64,000 nt of DNA from Actinacidiphila yanglinensis (GCF_900107965.1 NZ_FNVU01000017.1:1-64000); one strand, 5' to 3'. Shown: positions 49,283 through 60,848, counted from the stretch's first letter. Numbers and translations: made by a program. Notes: generated by a model from the letters alone, not told the origin.

Positions 49283-49914
49283 GACTCCTCCTCCCCGGGC
49301 TCCGGCCGTCCGTCGCCGCCCACCGGCGGCTCCGCCTCCGGGGCGACGTAGGCGACCTGGAGGATCGGGACCCGGCGGGCCCCCTCCGGGCGACGGGACG
49401 GATCGGCACCGCGGTCGTCGAACTCCGCGACCAGCGCGGTCATCCGCTCGCTCAGCATCTTCAGCTCGTCCGGAGTGAGGTAGAGCGTCCGGTCGGAGAA
49501 CTGCTCGACCTCCTTCCACTCCCGCGGCAGTTCCCCGCGCGTCTCCAGTGCCCTGGTCATCCGGTGGAAGTAGTTCTCCGCCACGGCCAGGGTCAGCGCC
49601 TCTGCCGCGGCTGCGACCGCCGGATCCTCCGAGTAGGTCGGCCAGTCGGTGAACTGGGCCGTCGCCCGCCACGGCTTCTCCCGGCCCGGCCCCGCCGGAT
49701 CGGCCTCCTCCACCAGGCCGTACTTGGCGAGTATCCGCAGGTGGTACGAGCAACTGGCGACGGACTCCCCCGTCAGCTCCGCCGCCCGGGTCGCCGTCAG
49801 CGGCCCCTCCCGCCGCAGCAGGCCGGACAGCGCCATCCGCGTCGGATGCGCGTACGCCCGCAGCGCGCGGGGATCGGTGAGCTGGACCTTGGACTGCATC
49901 GGCTTCTCCGGCAT
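49279..49914 (-). CDS. ArsR-family transcriptional regulator
   Basis: A 211-residue regulator. The winged helix-turn-helix is at residues about 12-80 (DPRALRAYAHPTRMALSGLLR, then ASCSYHLRILAKYGLVEEA); the longer C-terminal helical part resembles the PadR-like extension of drug-sensing ArsR proteins, and no metal-binding Cys pair is visible. The ATG at 49914 lies 7 nt after a TACCTT -10 box (leaderless), while an internal ATG at 49899 has GGAG upstream; both are possible. The inverted repeat TAAAGGTATCTTTA over the -10 box is a likely operator for autoregulation. Confidence 0.9.
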   Translation of the reverse strand: MPEKPMQSKVQLTDPRALRAYAHPTRMALSGLLRREGPLTATRAAELTGESVASCSYHLRILAKYGLVEEADPAGPGREKPWRATAQFTDWPTYSEDPAVAAAAEALTLAVAENYFHRMTRALETRGELPREWKEVEQFSDRTLYLTPDELKMLSERMTALVAEFDDRGADPSRRPEGARRVPILQVAYVAPEAEPPVGGDGRPEPGEEES

Positions 49915-49919
49915 GTATG

Positions 49920-49950
49920 TAAAGGTATCTTTAGAAAGAAGCGCATACAA
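49920..49950 (-). promoter_or_regulatory. Promoter and operator of the ArsR-MFS operon
   Basis: On the minus strand TTGTAT (49945-49950 reversed), a 17-nt spacer and TACCTT (49922-49927 reversed) form a promoter. The -10 box lies within an inverted repeat, TAAAG-GTAT-CTTTA (49920-49933). The 70-nt stretch 49910-49980 is strikingly AT-rich for this genome. Confidence 0.65.
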
Positions 49951-49972
49951 GGGTTCCTTGCTAAACAACTCT

Positions 49973-52651
49973 TTATATGTTCGGGGACCTGGGCGGAGGC
50001 CGCCCGGCGGGGTCCGCGTGCCGCGGGACGAACGAGGTCCGCAACTCCGCCGGGGTGTCCCCGCTGACCGCGATCGGCCCGTCCAGGTCGGTGCGCAGGA
50101 CCACGGCGCCGAGCGCGCGCAGCGCGGCGACCGTACGCAGCGCGGGATGGCCGTAGGGGTTGCCCGCACCGACGCTGATCAGCGCGAGGCGCGGATGGAC
50201 CCGGGCGAGCAGCGCGGGTTCCTGGTACGCCGAACCGTGGTGCGCCACCTTCAGCACGTCCACCCGCGGCAACCCGGGCTCCTCCGCCAGCACTTGGGCC
50301 TGCACGTCGGGCTCCAGGTCGCCCATCAGCAGCAGGGTCAGGCCCGCGTCCCTGACCAGCAGCGCGATGCTCGCGTCGTTGGGCTCCCCGGCCGGCAGGG
50401 CCGCCCCGGCCTCGGCGGTCGGGCCCGGTGCGGGCCACAGGGTGCGCCAGGACAGCGGGCCCACCGCACGCTCCTCCCCCGGCACCACCCGCCGGATCGG
50501 CACCCCGGCACTCGCGGCCTCCCGCCGGACCCGGGCGACCTGGCCGGGTGGGTCGTCCAGCAGGGTCGTCTCGATCGCGCCCACCCGGCGGCCGCGCAGC
50601 GCCCCGGGCAGACCGTCGACATGATCGGCGTGGAAGTGGGTCAGGATCAGCAGCGGGATCGAGGTCACCCGCAGGTCGCGCAGACAGCGGTCGACCGGGG
50701 CCGGGTCGGGGCCGGTGTCCACCACGACCGCGGATCCCGGGCCGGTGGACAGCGCCAGCGCGTCCCCCTGACCGACGTCGCACATCGCGAAACGCCAGTC
50801 CCCGGGCGGCCAGGCCGCCGTGATCCGCGGCAGCGGCACCGGGCGGACCAGAGCGAGCAGCAACGCGACCGCGGCGCCCGCGCACACCCACGGACGGCGG
50901 GCCAGGCTCCGCCCGCAGACCGCCGCCGCGGCCGTGACCAGCGCGAGCAGGGCCGCTCCCGGCCAGCCGCCCGGCCAGGCGATCTCGGCACCCGGAAGGG
51001 CCGCGCCATGCCGCGCCACGGAGGCGATCCAGCGCGCCGGCCAGCCCGCCAGCCAGGCCAGGGCGCGGGCCACCGCCGGTGCCGGCGGGGCCGTGACTAG
51101 CGCACCGAACCCCAGCACCGTGGCGGGACCGACGGCCGGCTCGGCCAGCAGGTTGCAGGGCACCGCGACCAGGCTCAGCCGCGCCGAGAGCAACGCGATC
51201 ACCGGTCCGCAGGCCGCCTGCGCGGCAGCCGCCGCGGCCAGCGCCTCCGCCAGGCGCGGCGGCAGGCCGTGCCGCCGGAGGGCCGCGGCCCAGGGCGGCG
51301 CCAGCGTCAGCAGCGAACCGGTGGCGAGCACCGACAGCGCGAACCCGTAGGAACAGGCCAACTCCGGTTCGTACAGCACCAGGAGCAGCACCGCCGCGGC
51401 CAGTGCGGGAAGCAGCGACCGGCGCCGGCCCGTGCCGACCGCCAGCAGGGTGATCAGACCGCACGCCGCTGCCCGCAGCACGCTCGGGCTCGGCCGGCAG
51501 ACCAGGACGAAGGCGGCGGTGAGCGAGGCGCCGAGCAGTGCGGTCCAGCGCAGCGGCAGGCCGAGCCGGGCGGCCAGGCCACGCCGCTCCACGCGCGTGG
51601 CCAGACCCGGCGGGCCGATCAGCAGGATCAGCACGATCGTCAGGTTGGCGCCGGACACGGCGGTCAGGTGGGCGAGGTCGGTGGCTTTGAACGCCTCCGC
51701 CAGGTCCTCCGGCAGCCCTGCCGTGTCCCCCACGACCAGGCCGGGGAGCAGGGCGCGGGCGTCCTCGGGCAGCGGCTCCGCCGCCTTGCGCAGCCCGGCA
51801 CGCAGCCCCGCGGCCAGACGCTGCGGGCCCGTCGGCGGGCCGGTGATCCGCGGAGCGCCGCGCACCCGCAGCAGCGCGGCGGTCTGTCCCCGGTCGTCCG
51901 GCACGAAGCGTGCGGTGGCGGTCAGCCGGGTCGACGGGACCAGGAGCAGCCAGCGGTCGGCGGCGCCCGTCGCCATCACCACCACCGGCGTACGCAGCCG
52001 GGTCAGGCCCACCCGCTCGATCGTGGCCGGCACGACCACCACCGAGTGGGGCGCTCCTGGCTCCGCCTCGGACGGGTCGCCCGTCACCCTCAGCACCACG
52101 CTCGCGGTCGCCCGGTGACGGGCGAGGGACGCCACCGGGCCGCGGGTCAGGTCGGCGCGCTCCAGGCCGGCGGCCATCGCGGCGACCGCCGCGCACAGCG
52201 TCATCGCGAGCGCGGCAGGCAGCAGGCCGGCCCATCTGCGGCCACGGAACGACGCCACCACGGCCGCTCCGGTGACGGCCGCACCCAACGCCACCGACGA
52301 CGCGACCACCGGGGCCGCCCCCACCGCCGGCACCGCCGCCGCGGCGCCCCACGCGGCCAACGCCGGTCCCACCAGCCGGAGATCGGGCGGGCCCTCCTGC
52401 CGAGGGTTGGCCGCGCCGAGCCGGGAGGCGGCGGCCGCGTGCACCGCCGCTCGGTCACCGCCAGAGCCCGTCCCTGCGGCGCCGCCAGGGTGGTCCGGCC
52501 GCAGCATGTCCTCCGGCCCGCCCGTCTCTACGCCGCCCGCCGACGGCGGTCCGGCACCGCCGGTCCCGATCGCGCGGGTCACCCCGGTGGGGCGCCGTCG
52601 CGGCAGCGGCACGGGGGCGGCCGGTCCCCCTGGCCGCCGCGGCGGGGTCAT
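49973..52651 (-). CDS. comEC: ComEC/Rec2-type DNA-uptake channel protein
   Basis: An 892-residue membrane protein. After a Pro/Gly-rich N-terminus come several membrane segments, a soluble OB-like domain (about 150-280), the Competence domain (about 295-590, AFKATDLAHLTAVSGANLTIVL), and a C-terminal metallo-beta-lactamase domain (about 640-880) with THFHADHVDG and VLKVAHHGSAYQ. In naturally transformable bacteria it moves single-stranded DNA across the membrane and the MBL domain degrades the other strand. Its ATG overlaps the comEA stop by 4 nt. The stop TAA lies in the AT-rich stretch before the ArsR gene. Natural transformation is not established for streptomycetes, so the role here is open. 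Confidence 0.92.
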   Translation of the reverse strand: MTPPRRPGGPAAPVPLPRRRPTGVTRAIGTGGAGPPSAGGVETGGPEDMLRPDHPGGAAGTGSGGDRAAVHAAAASRLGAANPRQEGPPDLRLVGPALAAWGAAAAVPAVGAAPVVASSVALGAAVTGAAVVASFRGRRWAGLLPAALAMTLCAAVAAMAAGLERADLTRGPVASLARHRATASVVLRVTGDPSEAEPGAPHSVVVVPATIERVGLTRLRTPVVVMATGAADRWLLLVPSTRLTATARFVPDDRGQTAALLRVRGAPRITGPPTGPQRLAAGLRAGLRKAAEPLPEDARALLPGLVVGDTAGLPEDLAEAFKATDLAHLTAVSGANLTIVLILLIGPPGLATRVERRGLAARLGLPLRWTALLGASLTAAFVLVCRPSPSVLRAAACGLITLLAVGTGRRRSLLPALAAAVLLLVLYEPELACSYGFALSVLATGSLLTLAPPWAAALRRHGLPPRLAEALAAAAAAQAACGPVIALLSARLSLVAVPCNLLAEPAVGPATVLGFGALVTAPPAPAVARALAWLAGWPARWIASVARHGAALPGAEIAWPGGWPGAALLALVTAAAAVCGRSLARRPWVCAGAAVALLLALVRPVPLPRITAAWPPGDWRFAMCDVGQGDALALSTGPGSAVVVDTGPDPAPVDRCLRDLRVTSIPLLILTHFHADHVDGLPGALRGRRVGAIETTLLDDPPGQVARVRREAASAGVPIRRVVPGEERAVGPLSWRTLWPAPGPTAEAGAALPAGEPNDASIALLVRDAGLTLLLMGDLEPDVQAQVLAEEPGLPRVDVLKVAHHGSAYQEPALLARVHPRLALISVGAGNPYGHPALRTVAALRALGAVVLRTDLDGPIAVSGDTPAELRTSFVPRHADPAGRPPPRSPNI

Positions 52652-53580
52652 GGCGCGACCAGGGGCTGGAGGGTGGCGAACCGGCGGGGCCCGATGCCCG
52701 GGATCTGCTGGAGCTGCCCGGGAGAGGTGAACGCCCCGTGCTGGGTGCGGTAGGTGAGGATGCGCTGCGCGGTGACGGGGCCGACACCGGGGAGGGCGTC
52801 GAGTTGGGGCTCGGTGGCGGTGTTGAGGTGGAGCGGCGATGCGGGGCTGCCACCGGAGGCGGCGGCACCGGCGGAGGTGCCCGTACCCGCGTCCGCGGTG
52901 GACGGGGGCGGGGCGATGCCGACGAGGATCTGCTCGCCGTCCGCGAGGGGGCGGGCCAGGTTGAGGGCGGTGGTGTCGGTGCCGGGCAGGGGGCCGCCGG
53001 CGGCGGTGAGGGCGTCGGCGACCCGGGCGCCCTTGCGGAGGTGGCGCAACCCGGGCCGGGCGACCTTGCCCGCGATGTCGACGGTGAGTTCGGGAGGAGG
53101 CGGCGGCGAGGCGGAGGGAGGTGCGGCAGCGATCGCCGGCGGCGGGGGCACTCGGACGCTGCGGGGCCGGCCCGCCCAGTAGTGCTGGACGGCGAGCCCG
53201 GCCGCGACGACAAGGACGACGCCGAGCGCCAGCACCGTTTTCAGCTCCAGCCCGCACCGCACGAAGAGCCACGCGCGCATCCGGCCGAGCGGGCCGGTGC
53301 CGAAGACGGGCGCCCCCGCGACCGGCGGGGCGAGCCGTGGCGCGTCCGCCCGCGCCGCACCCGGTGGCCCTTCCCGCGCCGTGCCGAAGATCGCCGCGGC
53401 GCGCTCACGCGCCGCGGCCGCACCGGCCTGCGCACCACCCGAGCGGATCGGACCCGCCGCACCGGCCGAGCCGCCGGCACGGCCACGCGCGTCGCGCCCC
53501 GACGAAGAAGGCCCCGGTGCTTCCGACGCTTCCGGCCGGTCCAGGGAGTTGAGCGAATCCAGCGAGTCCAAGAGGTCCAT
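52648..53580 (-). CDS. comEA: ComEA-like helix-hairpin-helix DNA-binding protein
   Basis: A 310-residue protein: a low-complexity cytoplasmic N-terminus (about 1-115), one membrane segment (VLALGVVLVVAAGLAVQHYW), a Pro-rich spacer, an SLBB-type domain (LTVDIAGKVARPGLRHLRKG) and a C-terminal pair of helix-hairpin-helix motifs (LNTATEPQLDALPGVGPVTAQRIL, TSPGQLQQIPGIGPRR). It would bind DNA outside the membrane and pass it to ComEC. The ATG at 53580 starts the family match. N-terminal repeats LLDSLDSLNSLD are unusual but low-complexity. Confidence 0.9.
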   Translation of the reverse strand: MDLLDSLDSLNSLDRPEASEAPGPSSSGRDARGRAGGSAGAAGPIRSGGAQAGAAAARERAAAIFGTAREGPPGAARADAPRLAPPVAGAPVFGTGPLGRMRAWLFVRCGLELKTVLALGVVLVVAAGLAVQHYWAGRPRSVRVPPPPAIAAAPPSASPPPPPELTVDIAGKVARPGLRHLRKGARVADALTAAGGPLPGTDTTALNLARPLADGEQILVGIAPPPSTADAGTGTSAGAAASGGSPASPLHLNTATEPQLDALPGVGPVTAQRILTYRTQHGAFTSPGQLQQIPGIGPRRFATLQPLVAP

Positions 53581-53704
53581 GACTCGATGCTGGCCCGGCG
53601 CCACCCCCCGGAACGATCTTGGTCCCGATCTGTGGACAACTCACCGGCTGTGGATAACTTCGCCACACGTGTGGGTGACGCGCGCCCCGCGCGTCCTCGC
53701 CGGC

Positions 53705-54730
53705 TCAGCGCGGCGACACCACGACCCCGAGCAACCCCGGCCCGGCATGCGCCCCGATCACCGCGCCCACCTCGCTCACCACCAGCTCCCCCAGCCCGGG
53801 CACGCGCGGCCGCAGCCGCTCCGCGAGAGCCGCGGCACGGTCGGCCGCACCCAGGTGGTGCACCGCGAGGTCCACCCGTCCCACCCCCGCCGCACCCTCG
53901 GCGGCAGCCGAACCCGCGGCCCCCGAACCGACGGCACCTGAACCCACCGAGCCCACACCCCCAACGCCCGTACCCGCGACGCCCGTACCCGCTCCGGCCG
54001 GGACACCCGCCCCCGCGGAAGCGACCACACCCGCAGGAACACCCGTCGGACCACCCACCGCCGCCCCCGCGCACTCCACCACGATCTCCTCGAGCCGGAT
54101 GATCGCCCTGGACGCCGTCCGCACCTTCTCCAGCAGCTCGATCCGCCCGTCCGACAGCCGCAGCAGCGGCTTCACCGCGAGCGCGGAGCCGAAGAGGGCC
54201 TGGGCGGCGCCGATCCGGCCGCCGCGGCGCAGGTAGTCCAACGTGTCCACGTAGAAGAAGGCGGAGGTGCGGGCGGCACGGCGCTCCGCGGCCGCCACGA
54301 CGTCGTCCATGCTGCCGCCGGCCTCCGCGGCCTCGGCGGCGGCCAGGACGGTGAAGCCGAGCGCCATCGCGACCATGCCGGTGTCGACGACCCGGACCGG
54401 GACCGGTGCCTCCTTCGCGGCGACGGTCGCGGCGTCGTACGTCCCGGAGAAGTCCGCGGACAGGTGCAGCGAGACGATCGCGTCGGCGCCCCCCGCCGCT
54501 GCCGCCTCGTACGCCGCGGTGAACTCGGCCGGACTCGGCCGGGAGGTCGTGACCGGGCGGCGGCGCTGGAGGGCGCGGGCCACCGCCGGCGCCGAGATGT
54601 CGGTGCCCTCCTCGAAGGCCTCGTCGTCGATCACCACGGTGAGGGGTACCAGGCTTATGGCGTGGCGGTTCAGGGCCTGCGGGCTCAGGTAGGCCGTGGA
54701 GTCCGTGACGATGGCGACGTGCGGGGGCAT
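53705..54730 (-). CDS. DegV family fatty-acid-binding protein with a Gly/Ala/Val insertion
   Basis: A 341-residue protein; typical DegV proteins are about 280. VAIVTDSTAYLSPQAL, TSRPSPAEF and SLHLSADFSGTYDAA are the family marks, with the fatty-acid head-group Ser/Thr positions in these motifs. DegV/FakB proteins present fatty acids to a kinase (FakA). About 65 residues rich in Gly, Ala, Val and Ser (about 217-284) interrupt the second domain between RLEEIVVECAG and RVDLAVHHLG. It appears leaderless, with TAACCT (54737-54742, minus strand) 6 nt before the ATG. Confidence 0.9.
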   Translation of the reverse strand: MPPHVAIVTDSTAYLSPQALNRHAISLVPLTVVIDDEAFEEGTDISAPAVARALQRRRPVTTSRPSPAEFTAAYEAAAAGGADAIVSLHLSADFSGTYDAATVAAKEAPVPVRVVDTGMVAMALGFTVLAAAEAAEAGGSMDDVVAAAERRAARTSAFFYVDTLDYLRRGGRIGAAQALFGSALAVKPLLRLSDGRIELLEKVRTASRAIIRLEEIVVECAGAAVGGPTGVPAGVVASAGAGVPAGAGTGVAGTGVGGVGSVGSGAVGSGAAGSAAAEGAAGVGRVDLAVHHLGAADRAAALAERLRPRVPGLGELVVSEVGAVIGAHAGPGLLGVVVSPR

Positions 54731-54860
54731 GCCCGGAGGTTACCGGGGTGGAGCGGGAAGAGGCACGTCGGGACCTGGCCGGGCACGCCGCCCGGCGCGA
54801 TGGAGGACGCGGTTGACGACGCCGTGGACGGGCCCGGCCGCCCCCGCCGGAAGTGCGACG

Positions 54861-55430
54861 TCACTGGTCGGGCAGGGCCTTCTTCCCGCCGGGCGGAGGG
54901 AGCGGCTCCCAGTGCCGGAGCGCGGTCGCCTCGATGTCGATGTCCCGGGTGAGGGAGGCGAGATCGTCGCCGGTGGCGTGGTGGACGCGGTCCTGCGCGG
55001 CCCAGCGGAGGGCGTCGGCGGAGTGGGTGATGCGGTGGGTGCGTTCGGTGAGGGCGGGGAGCTGCGCCGCGACGCGGGCCCGGTCCGGCTCGCGCTCCAG
55101 GAGCTTGAGTTCGCCGTCGAGGGTGCGCGCGTGGTCGTTGAGGCGGTCGAGGAGTTTTGCGGCCTCGGGGAGGTCGGCGCGGTCCATCGCCTCGAAGGTG
55201 CTGTCGATGGAGGTGCGCAGGTCGAGGCGGAGCTGGGTGAGGGCGCCGATGTCGCCGGGCTGCGCGAACCGGCGGGCCCGCAGCCGCTGGTCCTCGATGA
55301 CCCGGCGGGCGTGGGCGGTGCGCCGCTCGACTCCGTGCTTCACGGCGCGGGTGGTCTTCACGATCGCCACGGTGGCGAGCGTCGCGAAGATCAGGAAGAA
55401 CAGCAGCGCGATGATGCCGACGGTCTCCAC
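54861..55430 (-). CDS. Membrane-anchored coiled-coil protein, unknown function
   Basis: A 189-residue protein with an N-terminal membrane segment (VGIIALLFFLIFATLATVAIV) followed by a long charged helical region (about 30-165) with regular hydrophobic spacing, likely coiled coil. No known domain is recognised. The GTG at 55430 has GGAGG 8 nt upstream. It is conserved between leuS and degV in streptomycetes, as far as I recall. 130 nt separate it from degV. Confidence 0.8.
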   Translation of the reverse strand: METVGIIALLFFLIFATLATVAIVKTTRAVKHGVERRTAHARRVIEDQRLRARRFAQPGDIGALTQLRLDLRTSIDSTFEAMDRADLPEAAKLLDRLNDHARTLDGELKLLEREPDRARVAAQLPALTERTHRITHSADALRWAAQDRVHHATGDDLASLTRDIDIEATALRHWEPLPPPGGKKALPDQ

Positions 55431-55495
55431 GGGCAGCGCCTCCGATCGCGGGCCACCGGCCCGTTCAGGGCCTGCTTCCACGGTAATGCCTGGCG

Positions 55496-55530
55496 GCGGG
55501 CTGGGGGGCCGGTCCGGCCCCCCAGCCCGC
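55496..55530 (-). terminator. Long 16-bp hairpin after leuS
   Basis: GCGGGCTGGGGGGCCG (55496-55511) pairs perfectly with CGGCCCCCCAGCCCGC (55515-55530). It lies about 160 nt beyond the leuS stop and upstream of the coiled-coil gene; no T-tract. Confidence 0.65.
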
Positions 55531-55593
55531 CCGGGCTCTCCCCCTAGGGGAGCCGGCGCCGTGCCCGGGTACACGGCGCCCTCACGTCACGGC

Positions 55594-55663
55594 GCGCGGC
55601 CGCCTCACGCCGCCGCGGTACCGCATCCGCACCCCCTCCGGGGCGCGGCCGCCTCACGCCGCC
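55594..55663. repeat. 21-bp direct repeat downstream of leuS
   Basis: The same 21-bp sequence (beginning GCGCGGCCGCCTCACG) occurs at 55594-55614 and 55643-55663, with 28 nt between. The nearby stretch 55664-55685 is a run of CACCG/GCACC units. Confidence 0.7.
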
Positions 55664-55691
55664 ATGCCACCGCACCGCACCGCACGCCCCC

Positions 55692-58571
<2,880 letters not shown>

Positions 58572-58707
58572 CGTCCTCGGTACTCCATCGATGTCGTGAC
58601 GGCGGCGCCGCCGTGAGCCGGTCGGGAAGACCCGGGAGACCGCCGGAAGCCCCGGGAAGAACCCGGAGACCACGGAGCACCTCGGGAGCGGACCCGGAAG
58701 CGGGAAC

Positions 58708-58733
58708 AAAAAAACCCCTCACGCAGGAGGGGT
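58708..58733 (-). terminator. Intrinsic terminator of the leuS attenuator
   Basis: On the minus strand ACCCCTC, a 6-nt loop and GAGGGGT are followed by a run of seven T. This is the only hairpin with a clear U-tract in the window. It lies before leuS, not after a gene, which marks it as an attenuator. Confidence 0.85.
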
Positions 58734-58765
58734 GCCGCACTGACGTCCTTCGTGGTCAGCGCGGC
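58734..58765 (-). promoter_or_regulatory. Hairpin overlapping the leader-peptide stop codon
   Basis: GCCGC-a-CTGAC (58734-58744) pairs with GTCAG-c-GCGGC (58755-58765), directly next to the terminator stem. It covers the leader stop codon, so ribosome position could control it. Confidence 0.5.
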
Positions 58766-58794
58766 GGGCTAAGCAGGAGGCTCGCGGCTCGCAT
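58756..58794 (-). CDS. Leucine leader peptide of leuS
   Basis: A 12-residue reading frame, MRAASLLLSPPR, with three successive Leu codons (CTC CTG CTT) at positions 6-8. It ends at a hairpin that precedes the terminator at 58708-58733. A TATCCT -10 box (58801-58806, minus strand) lies 6 nt before the ATG, so the leader should be translated from a leaderless transcript. Leucine leader peptides are known for biosynthesis genes of actinobacteria; here the gene controlled is the synthetase. Ribosome stalling at the Leu codons would prevent termination. Confidence 0.75.
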   Translation of the reverse strand: MRAASLLLSPPR

Positions 58795-58800
58795 GGCAGC

Positions 58801-58806
58801 AGGATA
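58801..58806 (-). promoter_or_regulatory. -10 box of the leuS transcript
   Basis: TATCCT on the minus strand is 6 nt before the leader-peptide ATG. No clear -35 box is visible. Confidence 0.55.
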
Positions 58807-58820
58807 CCGCAGCGGGCGGC

Positions 58821-58851
58821 GGGCCCGCACCGAGGATGCCGGTGCGGGCCC
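58821..58851 (-). terminator. Terminator hairpin after the second S53 protease
   Basis: GGGCCCGCACCG (58821-58832) pairs perfectly with CGGTGCGGGCCC (58840-58851) around a 7-nt loop, 27 nt beyond the protease stop and just before the leuS promoter region. Confidence 0.75.
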
Positions 58852-58877
58852 GCCGACGTGCGAGGACGGTCGCCTCG

Positions 58878-60848
58878 TCAGTGCTTCTTGCCCGCCTTCG
58901 CGGGCTTGTACGACTGGACGTAGCCCTTGGCCGGGGAGCCGACGCCGGTGACGTCGTCGTAGCCCACCGTGGCGTGCAGCGAGCTGTCCGCGCCGAAGGT
59001 GCGCAGCGAGGTGATCAGGCCGTCCGAGGCGTCGGTGCTGTTCGCGAAGTCGACGCGGACGTTGGCGATCCCCTGACCCTGGCCGAGCGGGTGGTCGGTC
59101 ACGTCGTGGTACGCGGAGGTGCCGTACCGGTCGTAGATCAGCGGGTTGGCGAAGCCGATCGGGACGCCGCCACGGGCCTGCTCAGCGAGCGCCTGGACAC
59201 CGGCGATGACCGGCGAGGCCAGCGAGGTGCCGCCGAGGCGGTACTCGTTGTACTTCGCCTTCCCGTTCGGGAAGGTCATCGTCTCACCGACGAGGAAGCC
59301 GGTGTTCGGGTCGGCGACGGCCGCGATGTCGGGCTGGACCCGCATCTTGGTGGTGCCGCCGTTCGCCAGCGCGAGCGAGTCGGGGACGACGCCCTTCTGG
59401 TAGAAGGGCTGCGCGACGAGCTTGCTGGCGCCGCCGCCCGCACCCGAGGTGAACGGGCCGGGGAAGCCGTCCCAGCTCTTGCCGTCGGCCGACAGCGGGG
59501 CGCGCTCGGTGCCCCAGCCGGTCTCCCACTCGTACTTGTCGTTCTTGCCGACGGCCAGCGAGGTGCCGCCGACCGACGTGGCCCACTCCGAGTCGGAGGG
59601 GGTGCTGACGTCCTCGGCGCCGTCGATGACGTTGTCGCCGTCGTCACCGGAGGAGAAGTAGAAGCCGATGCCCTCGACCACGCCCTGCTCGAAGACCTGG
59701 TCGTAGGCGGCCTGGACGTCGGGGGTCTCGTCGGCCTCGACGTCGCCCCACGAGTTGGTGACGATGGTGGCGAGGCGGCCGTCGACGACGGTGCTCAGCG
59801 CGTCGAGCAGGTCGTCGTCGCCGCAGGAGGCGGCGCCCACGTAGACGATGTTCGCGTCCGGGGCGACGGCGTGCACGGACTCGACGTCGAGGGACTCCTC
59901 GCCGTACCAGCCGGACGCGTCGCAGTCGGCCACGCTGTTGTAGCCGTCGGGGCCCGGGGTGACCTGGGTGAGCTGGCCCTTGCGGTACTTCTGACCGCCG
60001 GTGTCCTTCGCCAACTGGGCGCTGTCGCCGACGATGTTCGGCGAGGCGTACGCGTCGGTGATCGCGACGGTGACGCCCTTGCCGGTGTACGAACCCGCTC
60101 CGTAGGCGGCGCGCAGCTGGTCGCCGTCGTAGCCCTTGATCGTGTAAGGGGCCTTGCCGCCGTACGCGGAGGGAAGCTTGGTGTTCGTGTTCGACCCGTA
60201 ATAGGTCGAGAACGGGCCGGAGTTGACGAAGGCGGCCTCGGGACCGGGCAGCGTGTCGTCGTGGGTGGCCCGCTTGGGGGCGTTGTCCAGGCCGGTGACG
60301 GTCAGGACGGCGCCGTCGAGCGAGGCGGGGGCCGAGGCGTTGGCGTTAGGGGCGTGGTAAGTGTGCCCGCTCTTGGTGTAGTTGTGCAGCTGCGTGCCGA
60401 ACGCCTTCTCGGCGGCCTTCACTTCGCCGGTCACCGTCAGGTAGTGCGCGTTGGCGCCGGTCACCTTCAGGCCGGAGGAGGTCAGCCACGCCTTGACCGC
60501 GGCCGTCTGGGCCGAGGTGGCGCCGAACCGCGACGTGGCCTGAGCGGCCGTCAAGTAGTGGGCGTACTGGCTGGAGTTCGGGTCGGAAACGGCTCTGGCG
60601 TAGGCGGCCAGACCCTTGGCGTCCTTGCCGGCCAGGTACACCCGGAGGGTCACCTTGCCGCTGTCGGAGGCCGCTCCCTTGTCCGCGTGGGCGGTGGCCC
60701 ACGTCGGCTTCGTACCGCTCAGGAGCTGGCGTGCGCTGGGCTGTTCGGCCGTCGCGCTCTGTGCGCCGAGGGCGAGAGCGCCGGCGACCAGCGGCAGCGC
60801 CGCCGCGACCGCGAGTCCCGCGCGCGTTCTCTTGCGGTCAAATCTCAT
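58878..60848 (-). CDS. Secreted S53 (sedolisin/kumamolisin) protease, second copy
   Basis: A 656-residue pre-pro-protease. The signal peptide ends near ATAEQPS, the pro-domain (about 35-185) holds YLTAAQATSRFGA, and the catalytic domain has Glu/Asp in YGEESLDVESVH, Asp in SSGDDGDN and Ser in GGTSLASP. It shares layout and many blocks with the protease at 25883-27919 (for example WYGE-SLDVE, GIGFYFSSGDDGD, YDDVTGVGSPAKGY), so the two are paralogues. The ATG at 60848 has GGGGG 5 nt upstream. A good promoter lies at 60955-60983. Confidence 0.95.
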   Translation of the reverse strand: MRFDRKRTRAGLAVAAALPLVAGALALGAQSATAEQPSARQLLSGTKPTWATAHADKGAASDSGKVTLRVYLAGKDAKGLAAYARAVSDPNSSQYAHYLTAAQATSRFGATSAQTAAVKAWLTSSGLKVTGANAHYLTVTGEVKAAEKAFGTQLHNYTKSGHTYHAPNANASAPASLDGAVLTVTGLDNAPKRATHDDTLPGPEAAFVNSGPFSTYYGSNTNTKLPSAYGGKAPYTIKGYDGDQLRAAYGAGSYTGKGVTVAITDAYASPNIVGDSAQLAKDTGGQKYRKGQLTQVTPGPDGYNSVADCDASGWYGEESLDVESVHAVAPDANIVYVGAASCGDDDLLDALSTVVDGRLATIVTNSWGDVEADETPDVQAAYDQVFEQGVVEGIGFYFSSGDDGDNVIDGAEDVSTPSDSEWATSVGGTSLAVGKNDKYEWETGWGTERAPLSADGKSWDGFPGPFTSGAGGGASKLVAQPFYQKGVVPDSLALANGGTTKMRVQPDIAAVADPNTGFLVGETMTFPNGKAKYNEYRLGGTSLASPVIAGVQALAEQARGGVPIGFANPLIYDRYGTSAYHDVTDHPLGQGQGIANVRVDFANSTDASDGLITSLRTFGADSSLHATVGYDDVTGVGSPAKGYVQSYKPAKAGKKH

